Source: Candidatus Woesearchaeota archaeon
GTDB taxonomy: Archaea; Nanobdellota; Nanobdellia; SCGC-AAA011-G17; JACPNG01
Reading direction: 5' to 3'
Assembly (NCBI GenBank): GCA_017609525.1
Contig: JAFCDT010000011.1
Location: forward strand, 1-33,872
DNA: 33,872 bases
The first letter of the stretch is position 1. The number at the start of each line of letters is the position of its first letter. Position numbers and translations under genes: made by a program. Under the pieces are notes generated by a model that saw only the letters and a list, made by a program, of their open reading frames with translations, ran no database searches and was not told the origin of the DNA. Below are positions 8,967-18,614 of the stretch, in pieces.

Positions 8967-10625
8967 ATGATTATGAAATCTCTTTGTAGGGCTATTATAA
9001 AAGAAGTTTTGGATAAGAAAATAAAAGCTGTTGATGGAGTCCTTAAAGTTAGGGATAGGTTATGCAAAAAGTTTAGACCTGATTCATTACCCACACTGAT
9101 CCAAATTTTAAGTTATGCCACAAATGAAGAATTAAAGAAGTTAAAATTTATTCAAACCAAGCCAACCAGGGCGATATCCGGAGTTAGTGTTGTGGCAATT
9201 ATGACCAAGCCTTTTAGATGCCCCCATATAAAATCTGGCTTAGGACCCTGCATAATGTGCCCAGGAGGGATTGATAGTAATTTTGGAGATGTTCCACAAA
9301 GTTATACTGGCAGAGAACCAGCAACTATGAGGGGCATAAGAAACAGATATGATTCTTATTTACAGGTTATGAACAGGTTGGAGCAATATATTCTTCTTGG
9401 AATAATTCCTGATAAGGTTGAATTAATTGTTATGGGCGGAACTTTTCCAAGTGTTAATAGGAGGTACCAAGAAACTTTTGTTAAGTATGCATTTAAGGCA
9501 ATGAATGATTTTTCTAGATTGTTTTTTACAAAAGGGGTTTTTAATTTTAAGAGGTTTAAGGATTTTTTTGAGCTGCCTGGAAAAGCAGGAGATCCAAAAA
9601 GAACAAAGAAAATCCAAAAGAAATTGCTGAGATTAAAAGGGAAATGTGTTTTAGAAAAAGAACAAAAGAAAAATGAAAAGGCAAAGATAAGGTGTGTTGG
9701 TTTAACAATTGAAACTAGACCTGATTATGCAACTGAAAAAGAAGCTAAACAAATGTTAAGGTTGGGATGTACTAGAGTAGAGTTAGGGATGCAAAGTGTT
9801 TATGAAGATGTTTTGAAGTTTATGCGCAGGGGGCATAGTGTTGAAGATACAAAAAAGGCATTTAAAATTTTAAGAAATCATGGATTTAAGATTAATGTTC
9901 ATTATATGATTGGTTTTAAGAGAGCTAAGGAAGAGTTAGAAGGATTAAAACAATTATTTCTGGATGAAGACTATAAACCAGATATGTTGAAGTTGTATCC
10001 GGTTATGGTTGTTAAAGGAACAAAATTATACAAATTATGGAAATCAAAGAAATATAAAGCTATTACAACAAAAGAAGCAGTCAAGGTGCTTTCTAGGTTT
10101 AAATCCTATGTTCCTAAGTATGTCAGAATTATGAGGGTTCAAAGAGATATTCCTGGTTATTTGGCTGAAGCAGGAGTAGATAGAAACAATCTTAGGCAGT
10201 ATGTTAAAAAAGAGATGAATAAATATGGATTAAAATGCAAATGTATAAGGTGTAGGGAAATAAGAAATGAGAAGATAAAAAACCCTGTATTAAAGATTTT
10301 AGAATATAATGCTAATGGTGGTGAGGAGTATTTGATTAGTTTTGAGGAAAAAGACAGATTGATTGGATTTTGCAGGTTGCGGATTTTTGATAAAAAAGCT
10401 TTTGTTAGGGAATTGCATATTTATTCTAAGGTTTTGGAAATTGGTAAGAAAGGAAAAAGTTTACAGCATATGGGTTTTGGTAAAAGATTAATGAAAAAAG
10501 CAGAGGAGATCTGCAAAAAGAATAAAATTAAGAAATTATATGTTATTTCTGGTGTGGGAACAAGAGAGTATTATAGGAAGCTAGGATATAAAAAAGATGG
10601 TTATTATATGGCCAAACTCTTTTAA
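8967..10625 (+). CDS. elp3: Elp3-family radical SAM/GNAT tRNA uridine-34 modification enzyme
   Basis: CPHIKSGLGPCIMCPGG (radical SAM Elp3 signature), SYTGREPATMRGIRNRYDSYLQ, GGTFPS, GLTIETRPDY, and a GNAT C-terminus HMGFGKRLMKKAEEI...GTREYYRKLGY. Confidence 0.95.
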   Translation: MIMKSLCRAIIKEVLDKKIKAVDGVLKVRDRLCKKFRPDSLPTLIQILSYATNEELKKLKFIQTKPTRAISGVSVVAIMTKPFRCPHIKSGLGPCIMCPGGIDSNFGDVPQSYTGREPATMRGIRNRYDSYLQVMNRLEQYILLGIIPDKVELIVMGGTFPSVNRRYQETFVKYAFKAMNDFSRLFFTKGVFNFKRFKDFFELPGKAGDPKRTKKIQKKLLRLKGKCVLEKEQKKNEKAKIRCVGLTIETRPDYATEKEAKQMLRLGCTRVELGMQSVYEDVLKFMRRGHSVEDTKKAFKILRNHGFKINVHYMIGFKRAKEELEGLKQLFLDEDYKPDMLKLYPVMVVKGTKLYKLWKSKKYKAITTKEAVKVLSRFKSYVPKYVRIMRVQRDIPGYLAEAGVDRNNLRQYVKKEMNKYGLKCKCIRCREIRNEKIKNPVLKILEYNANGGEEYLISFEEKDRLIGFCRLRIFDKKAFVRELHIYSKVLEIGKKGKSLQHMGFGKRLMKKAEEICKKNKIKKLYVISGVGTREYYRKLGYKKDGYYMAKLF

Positions 10626-10646
10626 TTATTTGTTTCTTATTTTGAT

Positions 10647-12227
10647 TTATTCCAAACATGCTTTAATAAAATTATAAAACAGGGGCGAAGGTTTTTCAAG
10701 TTTTGACTTTAGTTCTGGATGCGATTGTGTTGCAACAAAAAATTTGTGATCTGGCAATTCAATAAATTCAGCAAGCCTTTTGTCTGAAGAAAAACCAGAT
10801 ATTATCAGATTATTTTTTTGCAGTATTTCATGATATTCTGGATTGACTTCATACCTATGACGATGTCTTTCAAATACCCTGCCGGTTTTATAAAATTCTT
10901 TAATTTTGCCTGAGACTATGGCTTCTTGAGATCCCAAACGCATGGTTGCTCCTTTCATATGTATATTTTTTTGTTCAGGCAGTATGTCAATAACCCTGTG
11001 TGCAATGTTTTCATTAACTTCTGTAGTGTTTGCATTATCTAAATTACATACGTTTCTTGCAAATTCAATGATTGCAAGTTGCATACCAAGACACAAACCT
11101 AGAAAGGGTATGTTGTTTTCTCTGCAATATTTGATAACATGGATCTTACCTTCAATTCCTCTGTTTCCAAATCCGCCTGGAACAATAACTCCGTTAACAT
11201 TCTTAATCTTTTTTTCTATATCTTTGATATCTGTGGTTTCAACCCACCTTATGTTGATTTTGCATTTAAAATTTGCCGAACAATGGTTTAGGGCTTCAAT
11301 GACGCTAGCATAAGAATCACCAAGCCGAGTGTACTTTCCACAGATCGCAATCTTAATTTCTTTATCAGGATTTTCAAGATTATTCAACAAATGTTCCCAA
11401 TTCTTGATGTCCGGGTTTATTTGCAGATTGAATTTTTTATTTATTCTATCCAATAATCCCTCTTCCTTGAAGATTAAAGGAATTTTATAGATATTATCTA
11501 CATCAAGCCCTGTGATGACATCTTTTTTGTCTATATTCCCAAAGATTGCTATTTTTTCTTTGATGTGATCGGTGAGTATTTCTTCACACCTTCCTATGAT
11601 AATGTCTGGCTGTATTCCAATTTTTCTAAGTAAGTTTATGCTTTGTTGAGTGGGTTTTGATTTTTGTTCATTAACATTTTTTGGTATTGGAATATATGTC
11701 AGATGGATATATAGAATATTACCACTATTGACATCTTTTTTCATTTGTCTTACTGCTTCTAGAAAGAGTTGGTTTTCTATGTCTCCAACCGTGCCCCCTA
11801 TTTCTATAAGTACTATGTCTGCTTTTTCTTTCTTAGCGATTTCAAAGATTTTTTGTTTTATTAGATCTGTAACATGCGGAATAAACTGCACTGTTTTTCC
11901 AAGATAATCTCCTTTTCGTTCTTTTTTCATGATCATGCTAAAAATTTTCCCCATTGTTAGGTTCCATTCTGATTTACAATTTATATTGAGGAAGCGTTCA
12001 TAATGACCAAAATCCATATCAACTTCTCCCCCATCATCCAATACAAAAACTTCCCCGTGCTCTATGGGATTCATTGTCCCTGGATCTGTGTTAAGATATC
12101 CATCACACTTTATCGGGACGATTTTAAGATTTTGAGAAAGGAGTTTACCTATGCTTGCTGCAGCTACACCTTTACCTAATCCAGAAAGAACTCCACCAGT
12201 AAAGACAATAATCTTTGTTTGGCGCAT
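10647..12227 (-). CDS. pyrG: CTP synthase
   Basis: VFTGGVLSGLGKGVAAASIGKLL, DPGTMNPIEHGEVFVLDDGGEVDMDFGHYERF, and a glutaminase GLCLGMQLA with catalytic Cys and SHPEL. Confidence 0.96.
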   Translation of the reverse strand: MRQTKIIVFTGGVLSGLGKGVAAASIGKLLSQNLKIVPIKCDGYLNTDPGTMNPIEHGEVFVLDDGGEVDMDFGHYERFLNINCKSEWNLTMGKIFSMIMKKERKGDYLGKTVQFIPHVTDLIKQKIFEIAKKEKADIVLIEIGGTVGDIENQLFLEAVRQMKKDVNSGNILYIHLTYIPIPKNVNEQKSKPTQQSINLLRKIGIQPDIIIGRCEEILTDHIKEKIAIFGNIDKKDVITGLDVDNIYKIPLIFKEEGLLDRINKKFNLQINPDIKNWEHLLNNLENPDKEIKIAICGKYTRLGDSYASVIEALNHCSANFKCKINIRWVETTDIKDIEKKIKNVNGVIVPGGFGNRGIEGKIHVIKYCRENNIPFLGLCLGMQLAIIEFARNVCNLDNANTTEVNENIAHRVIDILPEQKNIHMKGATMRLGSQEAIVSGKIKEFYKTGRVFERHRHRYEVNPEYHEILQKNNLIISGFSSDKRLAEFIELPDHKFFVATQSHPELKSKLEKPSPLFYNFIKACLE

Positions 12228-12356
12228 TTTATAAAAAATATATATTACTATTTAAAGATTAGTGTGATTTGCTATTACTTTTGCCATTTAGGCCATCAAA
12301 TCTCCTATTTTTTAAAAATAGAAAACTATATAATCTATTTAGTATTTTTAAACACC

Positions 12357-12662
12357 ATGATAGAACTTGGTGGAAATATCATATTAGTGGGGTTTAAAGA
12401 CCTAGAGCCGGCCAAATTAATAGTTGTTAAAAAAATGGTCGGAACCTATGCTAAAAAGATAGCTGATAAAGTAGAGCTAAAGGAGCTAAAAGTTGAGCTT
12501 AAACCCATTCATAATAAAGAGAAAGATGAAGAAAAACAAAAATATGAAGTAAAGGCTAATGCACATACAGATAAGAAAGACTATAATGCTGAAACAACAC
12601 AGTTTAATCTATTCTATGCTTTAGATGAGGTTTTGGGCAAGATAATTACACAGGTTGAATAA
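12357..12662 (+). CDS. Conserved small archaeal hypothetical protein (~101 aa)
   Basis: Translation MIELGGNIILVGFKDLEPAKLIVVKKMVGTYAKKI. The internal ATG at 12357 is preferred over the listed start at 12219, which overlaps the pyrG start region. Confidence 0.65.
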   Translation: MIELGGNIILVGFKDLEPAKLIVVKKMVGTYAKKIADKVELKELKVELKPIHNKEKDEEKQKYEVKANAHTDKKDYNAETTQFNLFYALDEVLGKIITQVE

Positions 12663-12713
12663 AAACCTTTATAAAGCACGATATGTTGAAATTTTAAATA
12701 AGGAGAGATAAAA

Positions 12714-13004
12714 ATGGCACAAAGAGTAGGTGGTTTTAGAAGAAAAACAAGAAGCAAATTAAGAAAATCCAAGAAAGATAGAGGCAAGATTAGCATAGCT
12801 AAACATGTTCAGCAGTTTAAGATTGGAGAAAAAGTTTGCTTAAAAGCAGAGCCTGCTGTACAAAAAGGGATGTATTTTCCTAGGTATCATGGAAAGTCTG
12901 GAATTGTCTCTGGAAAGCAAGGAAAATGCTATTATGTTAAAATAAAGGATGGGAATAAAGAAAAAACTTTATTGACACATCCTATTCATTTAAGGAGGCT
13001 TTAA
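12714..13004 (+). CDS. rpl21e: Ribosomal protein L21e
   Basis: RVGGFRRKTRSKLRKSKKDRGKISI...FKIGEKVCLKAEPAVQKGMYFPRYHGKSGIV is L21e. SD-like GGAGAG upstream. Confidence 0.93.
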   Translation: MAQRVGGFRRKTRSKLRKSKKDRGKISIAKHVQQFKIGEKVCLKAEPAVQKGMYFPRYHGKSGIVSGKQGKCYYVKIKDGNKEKTLLTHPIHLRRL

Positions 13005-13346
13005 ATGGTTGATTTGAAAGTTATTGAAGAAAAACCAATCAGCATGGTTGAGCTTAAAAACAAGATAGCTCTAATTAAGAAAAGAGACCAAGAATTAAAT
13101 TTTAGATCAAATAAAGTTCAGGAGTACCTTAATGCTTTTGTTACATTAACTGAAAAAGAAGCAAATGAATTAAAGAAAAAGATGGAAGAACTTAATATTT
13201 CAAGATTAAAAGACAGACATATTGTGAAAGTGCTGGACATTATGCCAGAGGATCTTGATGGATTAAAAGCATTATTTGCAGGTGAAAATATTACAATAAA
13301 ACAAGAAGATTTAACTAGGATCTTAGAAGTTATAAGACAAAAATGA
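13005..13346 (+). CDS. rpoF: RNA polymerase subunit F (Rpb4-like)
   Basis: Size, position between L21e and DUF655, and Rpb4-like ARK...LTxxEANELKKKMEEL...IVKVLDIMPEDLDGLKALFAGE. Confidence 0.85.
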   Translation: MVDLKVIEEKPISMVELKNKIALIKKRDQELNFRSNKVQEYLNAFVTLTEKEANELKKKMEELNISRLKDRHIVKVLDIMPEDLDGLKALFAGENITIKQEDLTRILEVIRQK

Positions 13347-13358
13347 GGATAAAAGAAA

Positions 13359-13916
13359 ATGCAACCGGTAAGAGAAGAGTGGGCGATTATATTGGACTTT
13401 TTGCCGAATGGATACCCATTCGATACAAGACCAATGCATGTAAAGACACCAATAGCTCAAGCTATAGGCCGGGACCATTTTATCCTATTAGAATTAATTC
13501 CTAAAAAAGGCATAACCCTACAGCCCCAGGAAGAAGTATACATGGGTGAAGGAAAGAGAGATAAAATTCATCATATTCTAAGCAGAATTTCTTTGAGCAA
13601 ACTTACACAAACTGCTAAAGGAGAGTTAAATGTAGTTATAAATAGGTTGGTAAATGAAAAGGAACAGAAATTTGTGGATTTTTTCAGTAATGCAGGCCCA
13701 ATTAATACGAGAAGACACCAAATTGAGTTGTTGCCGGGGATAGGTAAGAAACATATGTGGGAAATCTTAGAAGCTAGAAAAAATGGTCCGTTTAAGAGTT
13801 TTGCAGATATAAAGGAAAGAGTAAGGTTAATACCTGACCCTGAATCAATGATAATCAAGAGAATCTTAATGGAAATAAATGAAGAGGATAAATATAAGCT
13901 ATTTGCCGGAACTTAA
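13359..13916 (+). CDS. DUF655 family protein
   Basis: DFLPNGYPFD...PIAQAIGRDHFILLELIPKKG...LLPGIGKKHMWEILEARKNGPFKSFADIKERV (HhH); canonical context after rpoF. Confidence 0.85.
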   Translation: MQPVREEWAIILDFLPNGYPFDTRPMHVKTPIAQAIGRDHFILLELIPKKGITLQPQEEVYMGEGKRDKIHHILSRISLSKLTQTAKGELNVVINRLVNEKEQKFVDFFSNAGPINTRRHQIELLPGIGKKHMWEILEARKNGPFKSFADIKERVRLIPDPESMIIKRILMEINEEDKYKLFAGT

Positions 13917-13959
13917 TACTTTAGTAAAGTTTTTAAATATTATGTTTTTTTGATTTAGA

Positions 13960-14430
13960 ATGGCCAAAAACGAAGAATTTAAACAACTGATAAGACTTGG
14001 AGACAAGGATCTTGATGGCAATAGAAGCACCTATTTTGCTTTGACTAAGATCAAAGGAGTTAGTTATGCATTTGCTAATGCATTGTGCAATATTTTTGAT
14101 CTAAAAAAGACTGAAAAAATTGGAAACCTGTCTGATGACCAACTTGAAAAAATAAAAGATGCTATAAAAAATCCAAGCAAATATAAAATAAGTCCTTGGT
14201 TGTTTAATCGGCAAAAAGATTTTGATAGTGGAGAGGATCAACATCTTATTTCCTCTGACTTAAAATTAAGAAAAGATTTTGATATTAAAAGATTAAGAAT
14301 GATTAAAAGTTATCGCGGTTTTAGGCATGGTTTTGGATTACCTTTAAGAGGGCAAAGAACAAAATCAAATTTTAGAAAAGGTACCACAGTGGGAGTAAAA
14401 AAGAAAGGAGCGAAAGGTAAGAAGAAATAA
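13960..14430 (+). CDS. rps13: Ribosomal protein S13
   Basis: IRLGDKDLDGNRSTYFALTKIKGVSYAFANALC...SYRGFRHGFGLPLRGQRTKSNFRKG. Confidence 0.94.
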   Translation: MAKNEEFKQLIRLGDKDLDGNRSTYFALTKIKGVSYAFANALCNIFDLKKTEKIGNLSDDQLEKIKDAIKNPSKYKISPWLFNRQKDFDSGEDQHLISSDLKLRKDFDIKRLRMIKSYRGFRHGFGLPLRGQRTKSNFRKGTTVGVKKKGAKGKKK

Positions 14431-14432
14431 AA

Positions 14433-15077
14433 ATGGGAGATCCTAAACAACAGAGAAAAAAATACAAAACACCGCTGCATCCGTGGCAAAGAGATAGATT
14501 GAATGAAGAAAGACAACTTCTTAAAGAATATGGATTAAAAAACAAAAAAGAATTATGGAAGTTTGAATCTTTGTTGAGAAAATTTAAGAGTCAAGCTAAA
14601 TCTTTAATTGCAAGTAGTGGGGAACAAGCTGAAAAAGAAGGGAAACAACTTTTGGATAGATTATATAGACTGAATTTAGTTAATAAAGATACAAAAATTG
14701 AAGATGTTTTGGGTTTGTCTTTGCGGAATGTTTTAGACAGGCGATTACAAACCATGGTTTTTAATCAGAAGTTAGCTAGAACAATTAAGCAGGCCAGACA
14801 GTTTGTGGTTCATGGTCATATTTTGATTGGAAACAAAAAAGTTAATATTCCCGGTTATATTGTGTTAAGAGATGAAGAAACTAAAATCAATTTTAATCCC
14901 CGTTCCAGTATTGCTAATGAGGAACACCCAGAGAGATTAAAAGACGAAAGTGTTAAGCAAGAAATCAAAAAAGAGAAGAAGACAGAAACTAAAGAGAAAC
15001 CTAAAAAAGAAGAAAAGAAAGAAAAAGTAGAAGAAAAGAAAAAAGACACTAAAAAAGAGGAAGTAAAGAAAAAATGA
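14433..15077 (+). CDS. rps4: Ribosomal protein S4 with Lys/Glu-rich C-terminal extension
   Basis: [43 protein letters not shown]...[42 protein letters not shown], then a ~50-residue E/K-rich tail. Confidence 0.93.
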   Translation: MGDPKQQRKKYKTPLHPWQRDRLNEERQLLKEYGLKNKKELWKFESLLRKFKSQAKSLIASSGEQAEKEGKQLLDRLYRLNLVNKDTKIEDVLGLSLRNVLDRRLQTMVFNQKLARTIKQARQFVVHGHILIGNKKVNIPGYIVLRDEETKINFNPRSSIANEEHPERLKDESVKQEIKKEKKTETKEKPKKEEKKEKVEEKKKDTKKEEVKKK

Positions 15078-15478
15078 AAGATAGAAAAGAAAAATTAAGA
15101 TGGGGAGTTGCACATATTTATTCTAGTTATAATAATACCATTATTCATGTTACAGATATTACTGGAAGTGAAACTATTGCTAAAGCTGGAGGAGGGATGA
15201 TGGTTAAGGCTCATAGATTAGAGAGCAGCCCTACTGCTGCTATGAGTGCTGCTAAAAAAGTTGCAGAAGAAGCAAAAGAAAAAGGAATTAATGCCATACA
15301 TGTTAAGTTAAGGGCCCCTGGAGGCCATGAAGGGCCTAGTAATCCTGGTCCTGGAGCACAGGCAGCTGTAAGAGCTTTATCCAGGTCTGGTATGAGGATT
15401 GGAATCATAGAAGATGTTACAGCTGTGCCGCATGATGGTTGTAGAAAAAGCCATAAAAGAAGAGGGAGAAGGGTTTAA
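15074..15478 (+). CDS. rps11: Ribosomal protein S11
   Basis: [38 protein letters not shown]...[33 protein letters not shown]. Confidence 0.95.
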   Translation: MKDRKEKLRWGVAHIYSSYNNTIIHVTDITGSETIAKAGGGMMVKAHRLESSPTAAMSAAKKVAEEAKEKGINAIHVKLRAPGGHEGPSNPGPGAQAAVRALSRSGMRIGIIEDVTAVPHDGCRKSHKRRGRRV

Positions 15479-16246
15479 ATGGTGGATATTAAAGTACTGG
15501 ATAAGAATAAGGAAAAGATTAGTTTGATTGTTAAAAATACTAATAGCGTTTTTATCAATACATTGAGGAGAATGATTATGGAAGAGGTTCCAACATTAGC
15601 TATTGAAGATGTTAAATTTATAGAAAATAGTTCTGCCCTGTATGATGAAATGATTGCCCATAGGTTGGGACTGGTTGCATTAAAAACTGATTTAAAAAGT
15701 TATGATATTAAGAAAAAAGGAAAAGGCAGCAAGGTTTTTACTGAACTAACTTTTAAATTAAAGGCGAAAGGACCAGGAAATGTTTATGCTGAGGAAATTA
15801 AGTTTAAAGACCCTAAGGTTAAGGCAGTATATCCAAAAACCTTGATTGCTAAACTTTTGAAAGGACAGAATTTAAATATTGAAGGGACAGCGATCTTGGG
15901 TATTGGCAAGGACCACACAAAATTTTCTCCTGGTTTGGTTTATTTCCATGGGTATCCAAATATCGAAATTATAAAACCTATGGTGGCTACTGGTGCTGTC
16001 AAGGTCTGCCCTAAACATGTTTTTAGATTAGCAAATAAAAAATTAGAGGTTGTAGATTTACTGAAATGTGATTTATGCATGGCATGTGTTAATGAATTGC
16101 CTGAAGCTATTAAAGTTGAGGGAAGTAAAAAAGATTTTATTGTTAATATTGAATCATGGGGACAGTTGAAGGCTAAAGAAATGGTTCAATATGCTATTGA
16201 GCTTTTGAATGATAAGCTTGATGAGTTTGGAAAGTTGATTAAATAA
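15479..16246 (+). CDS. rpoD: RNA polymerase subunit D (Rpb3-like)
   Basis: FINTLRRMIMEEVPTLAIEDVKFIENSSALYDEMIAHRLGLVALKTDL. Ferredoxin-like remnant with CPKHVFR and CDLCMAC. Confidence 0.94.
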   Translation: MVDIKVLDKNKEKISLIVKNTNSVFINTLRRMIMEEVPTLAIEDVKFIENSSALYDEMIAHRLGLVALKTDLKSYDIKKKGKGSKVFTELTFKLKAKGPGNVYAEEIKFKDPKVKAVYPKTLIAKLLKGQNLNIEGTAILGIGKDHTKFSPGLVYFHGYPNIEIIKPMVATGAVKVCPKHVFRLANKKLEVVDLLKCDLCMACVNELPEAIKVEGSKKDFIVNIESWGQLKAKEMVQYAIELLNDKLDEFGKLIK

Positions 16247-16255
16247 ACCTGGGAG

Positions 16256-16339
16256 GCGGGAGTGCCGGAGTGGTCAAACGGGATGCGCTAAGGACGCATT
16301 GGCTTAGTGCCTACGCAGGTTCGAATCCTGTCTCCCGCA
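16256..16339 (+). tRNA. tRNA-Leu, class II, anticodon AAG as read (A34)
   Basis: Acceptor GCGGGAG/CTCCCGC, D arm CCG/CGG with GGTCAAA, anticodon arm ATGCG-CTAAGGA-CGCAT, variable arm GGC-TTAGT-GCC, T arm GCAGG-TTCGAAT-CCTGT, discriminator A, no encoded CCA. Confidence 0.9.
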
Positions 16340-16350
16340 GTTTTGAAAAA

Positions 16351-16713
16351 ATGGTAAAAAGAACAGGACCAAGCAATGAATATTTAAGGAATTTAATTAA
16401 TGACTTAAAAGATTTAAGTAGAAAGGAAAATGTTAAGATCTGGAAAAGAATTGCTGATGACCTTAATAAACCAACGAGACAAAGAAGAGAGGTTAATTTG
16501 AGAAAAATTAATTTGCATTGCAAAGATAATGAAAGTATAATTGTTCCTGGGAAAGTATTGAGTGATGGAGAACTAAAAAAGAAAGTGACGGTAGCTGCGT
16601 GGAATTTTTCTGCTAAAGCAAAAGAAGAAATAAATAAAGTAGGGAAGACAATGACAATAAGACAATTAATGAAAGATAATCCAAAAGGAAAGAAAGTGAG
16701 GATTATTGGTTAA
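16351..16713 (+). CDS. rpl18e: Ribosomal protein L18e
   Basis: MVKRTGPSNEYLRNLINDLKDLSRKENVKIWKRIADDLNKPTRQRREVNL. The ATG at 16351 lies just after the tRNA; the listed 16270 start reads through the tRNA. Confidence 0.93.
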   Translation: MVKRTGPSNEYLRNLINDLKDLSRKENVKIWKRIADDLNKPTRQRREVNLRKINLHCKDNESIIVPGKVLSDGELKKKVTVAAWNFSAKAKEEINKVGKTMTIRQLMKDNPKGKKVRIIG

Positions 16714-16714
16714 G

Positions 16715-17125
16715 ATGATAATAAATGCCGAAAATCTAATTTTAGGAAGATTGGCTAGTTATGTTGCTAAAAGAGCCATTGAAGGAGAGAATGTTGATGT
16801 AGTTAATGCTGAAAAAGCAATCGTTGTTGGGAGAAGAGAAGATATCTTAGCAAAATATAGACATAAAAGAGAAAGGGGAGACCCTTTGCATGGGCCTTAT
16901 TTTCCAAGACAACCTGAGAGGATTGTTAAAAGAACAATAAGAAATATGTTGCCTTATAAAAAGCCAAGGGGCAAAGAAGCCTTAAAAAGAATTAGATGTT
17001 ATGAAGGTATACCAGATAATTTTAAAGATAAGAAAATGGAGATTGTTGAGGATGCTCAAATATCTGACAGGATTGTTAAATATTTATTTGTTAAAGATTT
17101 AAGTAAGCATCTTGGTGGAAAATGA
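16715..17125 (+). CDS. rpl13: Ribosomal protein L13
   Basis: MIINAENLILGRLASYVAKRAIEGENVDVVNAEKAIVVGRRE...RGDPLHGPYFPRQPERIVKRTIRNMLPYKKPRGKEALKRIRCYEGIP. ATG at 16715 preferred. Confidence 0.94.
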   Translation: MIINAENLILGRLASYVAKRAIEGENVDVVNAEKAIVVGRREDILAKYRHKRERGDPLHGPYFPRQPERIVKRTIRNMLPYKKPRGKEALKRIRCYEGIPDNFKDKKMEIVEDAQISDRIVKYLFVKDLSKHLGGK

Positions 17126-17529
17126 AAAAATCAGATGTTGTTCATGTTTCAGGAAAGAGAAAGAGCGCAATAGCAAAAGCTACTTTGAGAAAAGGCAAAG
17201 GCATAATCAGAATTAATAGTAAACTCTTAAATGTTTATCAACCAGAATTAGCAAGATTAAGAATACAAGAGCCGCTCCACATAGCTGGAGACCTAGTTAA
17301 AAATATAAATATAACTGTTAAGGTTGGTGGGGGTGGTTGGCAGGCTCAGGCTGAGGCGTCTAGGCTTGCAATAGCCAGAGCTTTGGTTGAGTATAGTAAG
17401 GATAAAAAATTAAAACAAGATCTTTTAGATTATGACAGACATCTGCTTATTGCAGACGTGAGAAGAAAAGAGCCAAGGAAACCAAACGATTCCAAAGCCA
17501 GATCTAAAAGACAGAGCAGTAAGAGGTAA
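17122..17529 (+). CDS. rps9: Ribosomal protein S9
   Basis: SGKRKSAIAKATLRKGKGIIRIN...VKVGGGGWQAQAEASRLAIARALV...LLIADVRRKEPRKPNDSKARSKRQSSKR. Confidence 0.95.
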   Translation: MKKSDVVHVSGKRKSAIAKATLRKGKGIIRINSKLLNVYQPELARLRIQEPLHIAGDLVKNINITVKVGGGGWQAQAEASRLAIARALVEYSKDKKLKQDLLDYDRHLLIADVRRKEPRKPNDSKARSKRQSSKR

Positions 17530-17654
17530 TTTAATTTCTTTTTTTCTATAATTTTTGATGGTTTTAAGAACCAAGCAGAAAATATATTTTAAAATACTTC
17601 CCTAGAAGACAGAGGGGCGTGGAACTTTTAAATGAGAATTTTTTTATTTTTATT

Positions 17655-18614
17655 ATGAAGAAAGAATTTCATTTTTATGATTTACCAAAGGAAAAAATTT
17701 ACCTTAGGTTAAAGAATTCTTTTAGAAGAAAGCTTTTCAAAGAAGCACAGAAAAGATATACATCCTTTAACAAATTATCCAAGGTTCTTGATTGTTGTCC
17801 TCATAGTTTAAGTAATTGGAACAGTGGAAAATATTCCATTCCTGGAAGAATAATTTTTCACTTGTCTTATCTATTGAATAAGAGTTTTTCATTGAAGGAA
17901 ATAGAAAAGAATATAACTTCCATTTCAACAGGAAGAATGACAAAAAAGCAAGGAAGTGTTGGTAAAGCAATTTCAAATCTCAAATTTCCAATCAAGATTT
18001 CTTTTAAATTATCAAGAATTGTTGCTAATTTTATTGGAGATGGATCTATTAATCTAAATTATTATTTTAATACCACCTATTTTAATAAAGAATACAAATT
18101 AATTGAAAGCCTTAAAGAGAATATAACAACTGTGTTTGGAAAAATGGACTTTAATATTAATCAAAGTAAGGACGAGGTGTATTATATCAATGTTCCTGCA
18201 ATTGTTGGGTTAATTCTAGTTACTTGGTTTGGAAATTTTTATAGCAAGGTTGCAAGGGTACCATTTGAAATACTTAAAGGTGAGACAAATTGGAAAAAGG
18301 GATTTTTACAAGGGATTTATGATGATGAAGGAACTTTAGATATTAAAAGAGGTCATTTACTAATTGTTTCTTCTAGTCCATATCTGATAGAGGATATAAG
18401 CAAGCTTCTTGCTTGGTTTGAGATAAGACCGCGCAAAATATATGCTATAAATTATACAACTAATGTGAATAGACTTAATAGAGTTGCTTATCACTTGGTA
18501 ATTGCCAATAGGATGTCTATAAATAGGTTTGCTAAAAATATCGGATTTTTACATCCTACAAAATTAGAAAAATTGCATAAAATGACAAGCGAAAGCTTTA
18601 AAAAGGACTGGTGA
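17655..18614 (+). CDS. Freestanding LAGLIDADG homing endonuclease with N-terminal HTH-like segment
   Basis: Two LAGLIDADG motifs: SRIVANFIGDGSIN and WKKGFLQGIYDDEGTLDI. The N-terminus FNKLSKVLDCCPHSLSNWNSGKYSIP is HTH-like. ATG at 17655 preferred over 17619. Confidence 0.85.
   Translation: MKKEFHFYDLPKEKIYLRLKNSFRRKLFKEAQKRYTSFNKLSKVLDCCPHSLSNWNSGKYSIPGRIIFHLSYLLNKSFSLKEIEKNITSISTGRMTKKQGSVGKAISNLKFPIKISFKLSRIVANFIGDGSINLNYYFNTTYFNKEYKLIESLKENITTVFGKMDFNINQSKDEVYYINVPAIVGLILVTWFGNFYSKVARVPFEILKGETNWKKGFLQGIYDDEGTLDIKRGHLLIVSSSPYLIEDISKLLAWFEIRPRKIYAINYTTNVNRLNRVAYHLVIANRMSINRFAKNIGFLHPTKLEKLHKMTSESFKKDW

Noticed and set aside
14855-15049. Minus-strand ORF rich in S/F opposite the rps4 tail
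   Set aside because: Antisense of the E/K-rich S4 extension; low-complexity artefact.
16270-16350. N-terminal extension of the L18e ORF through the tRNA
   Set aside because: The extension translates the tRNA-Leu sequence; the real L18e start is ATG 16351.
17540-17600. Group I/archaeal intron or intein associated with the LAGLIDADG gene
   Set aside because: rps9 and rpoN are each intact and uninterrupted, with no splice junctions or intein motifs; treated as freestanding.
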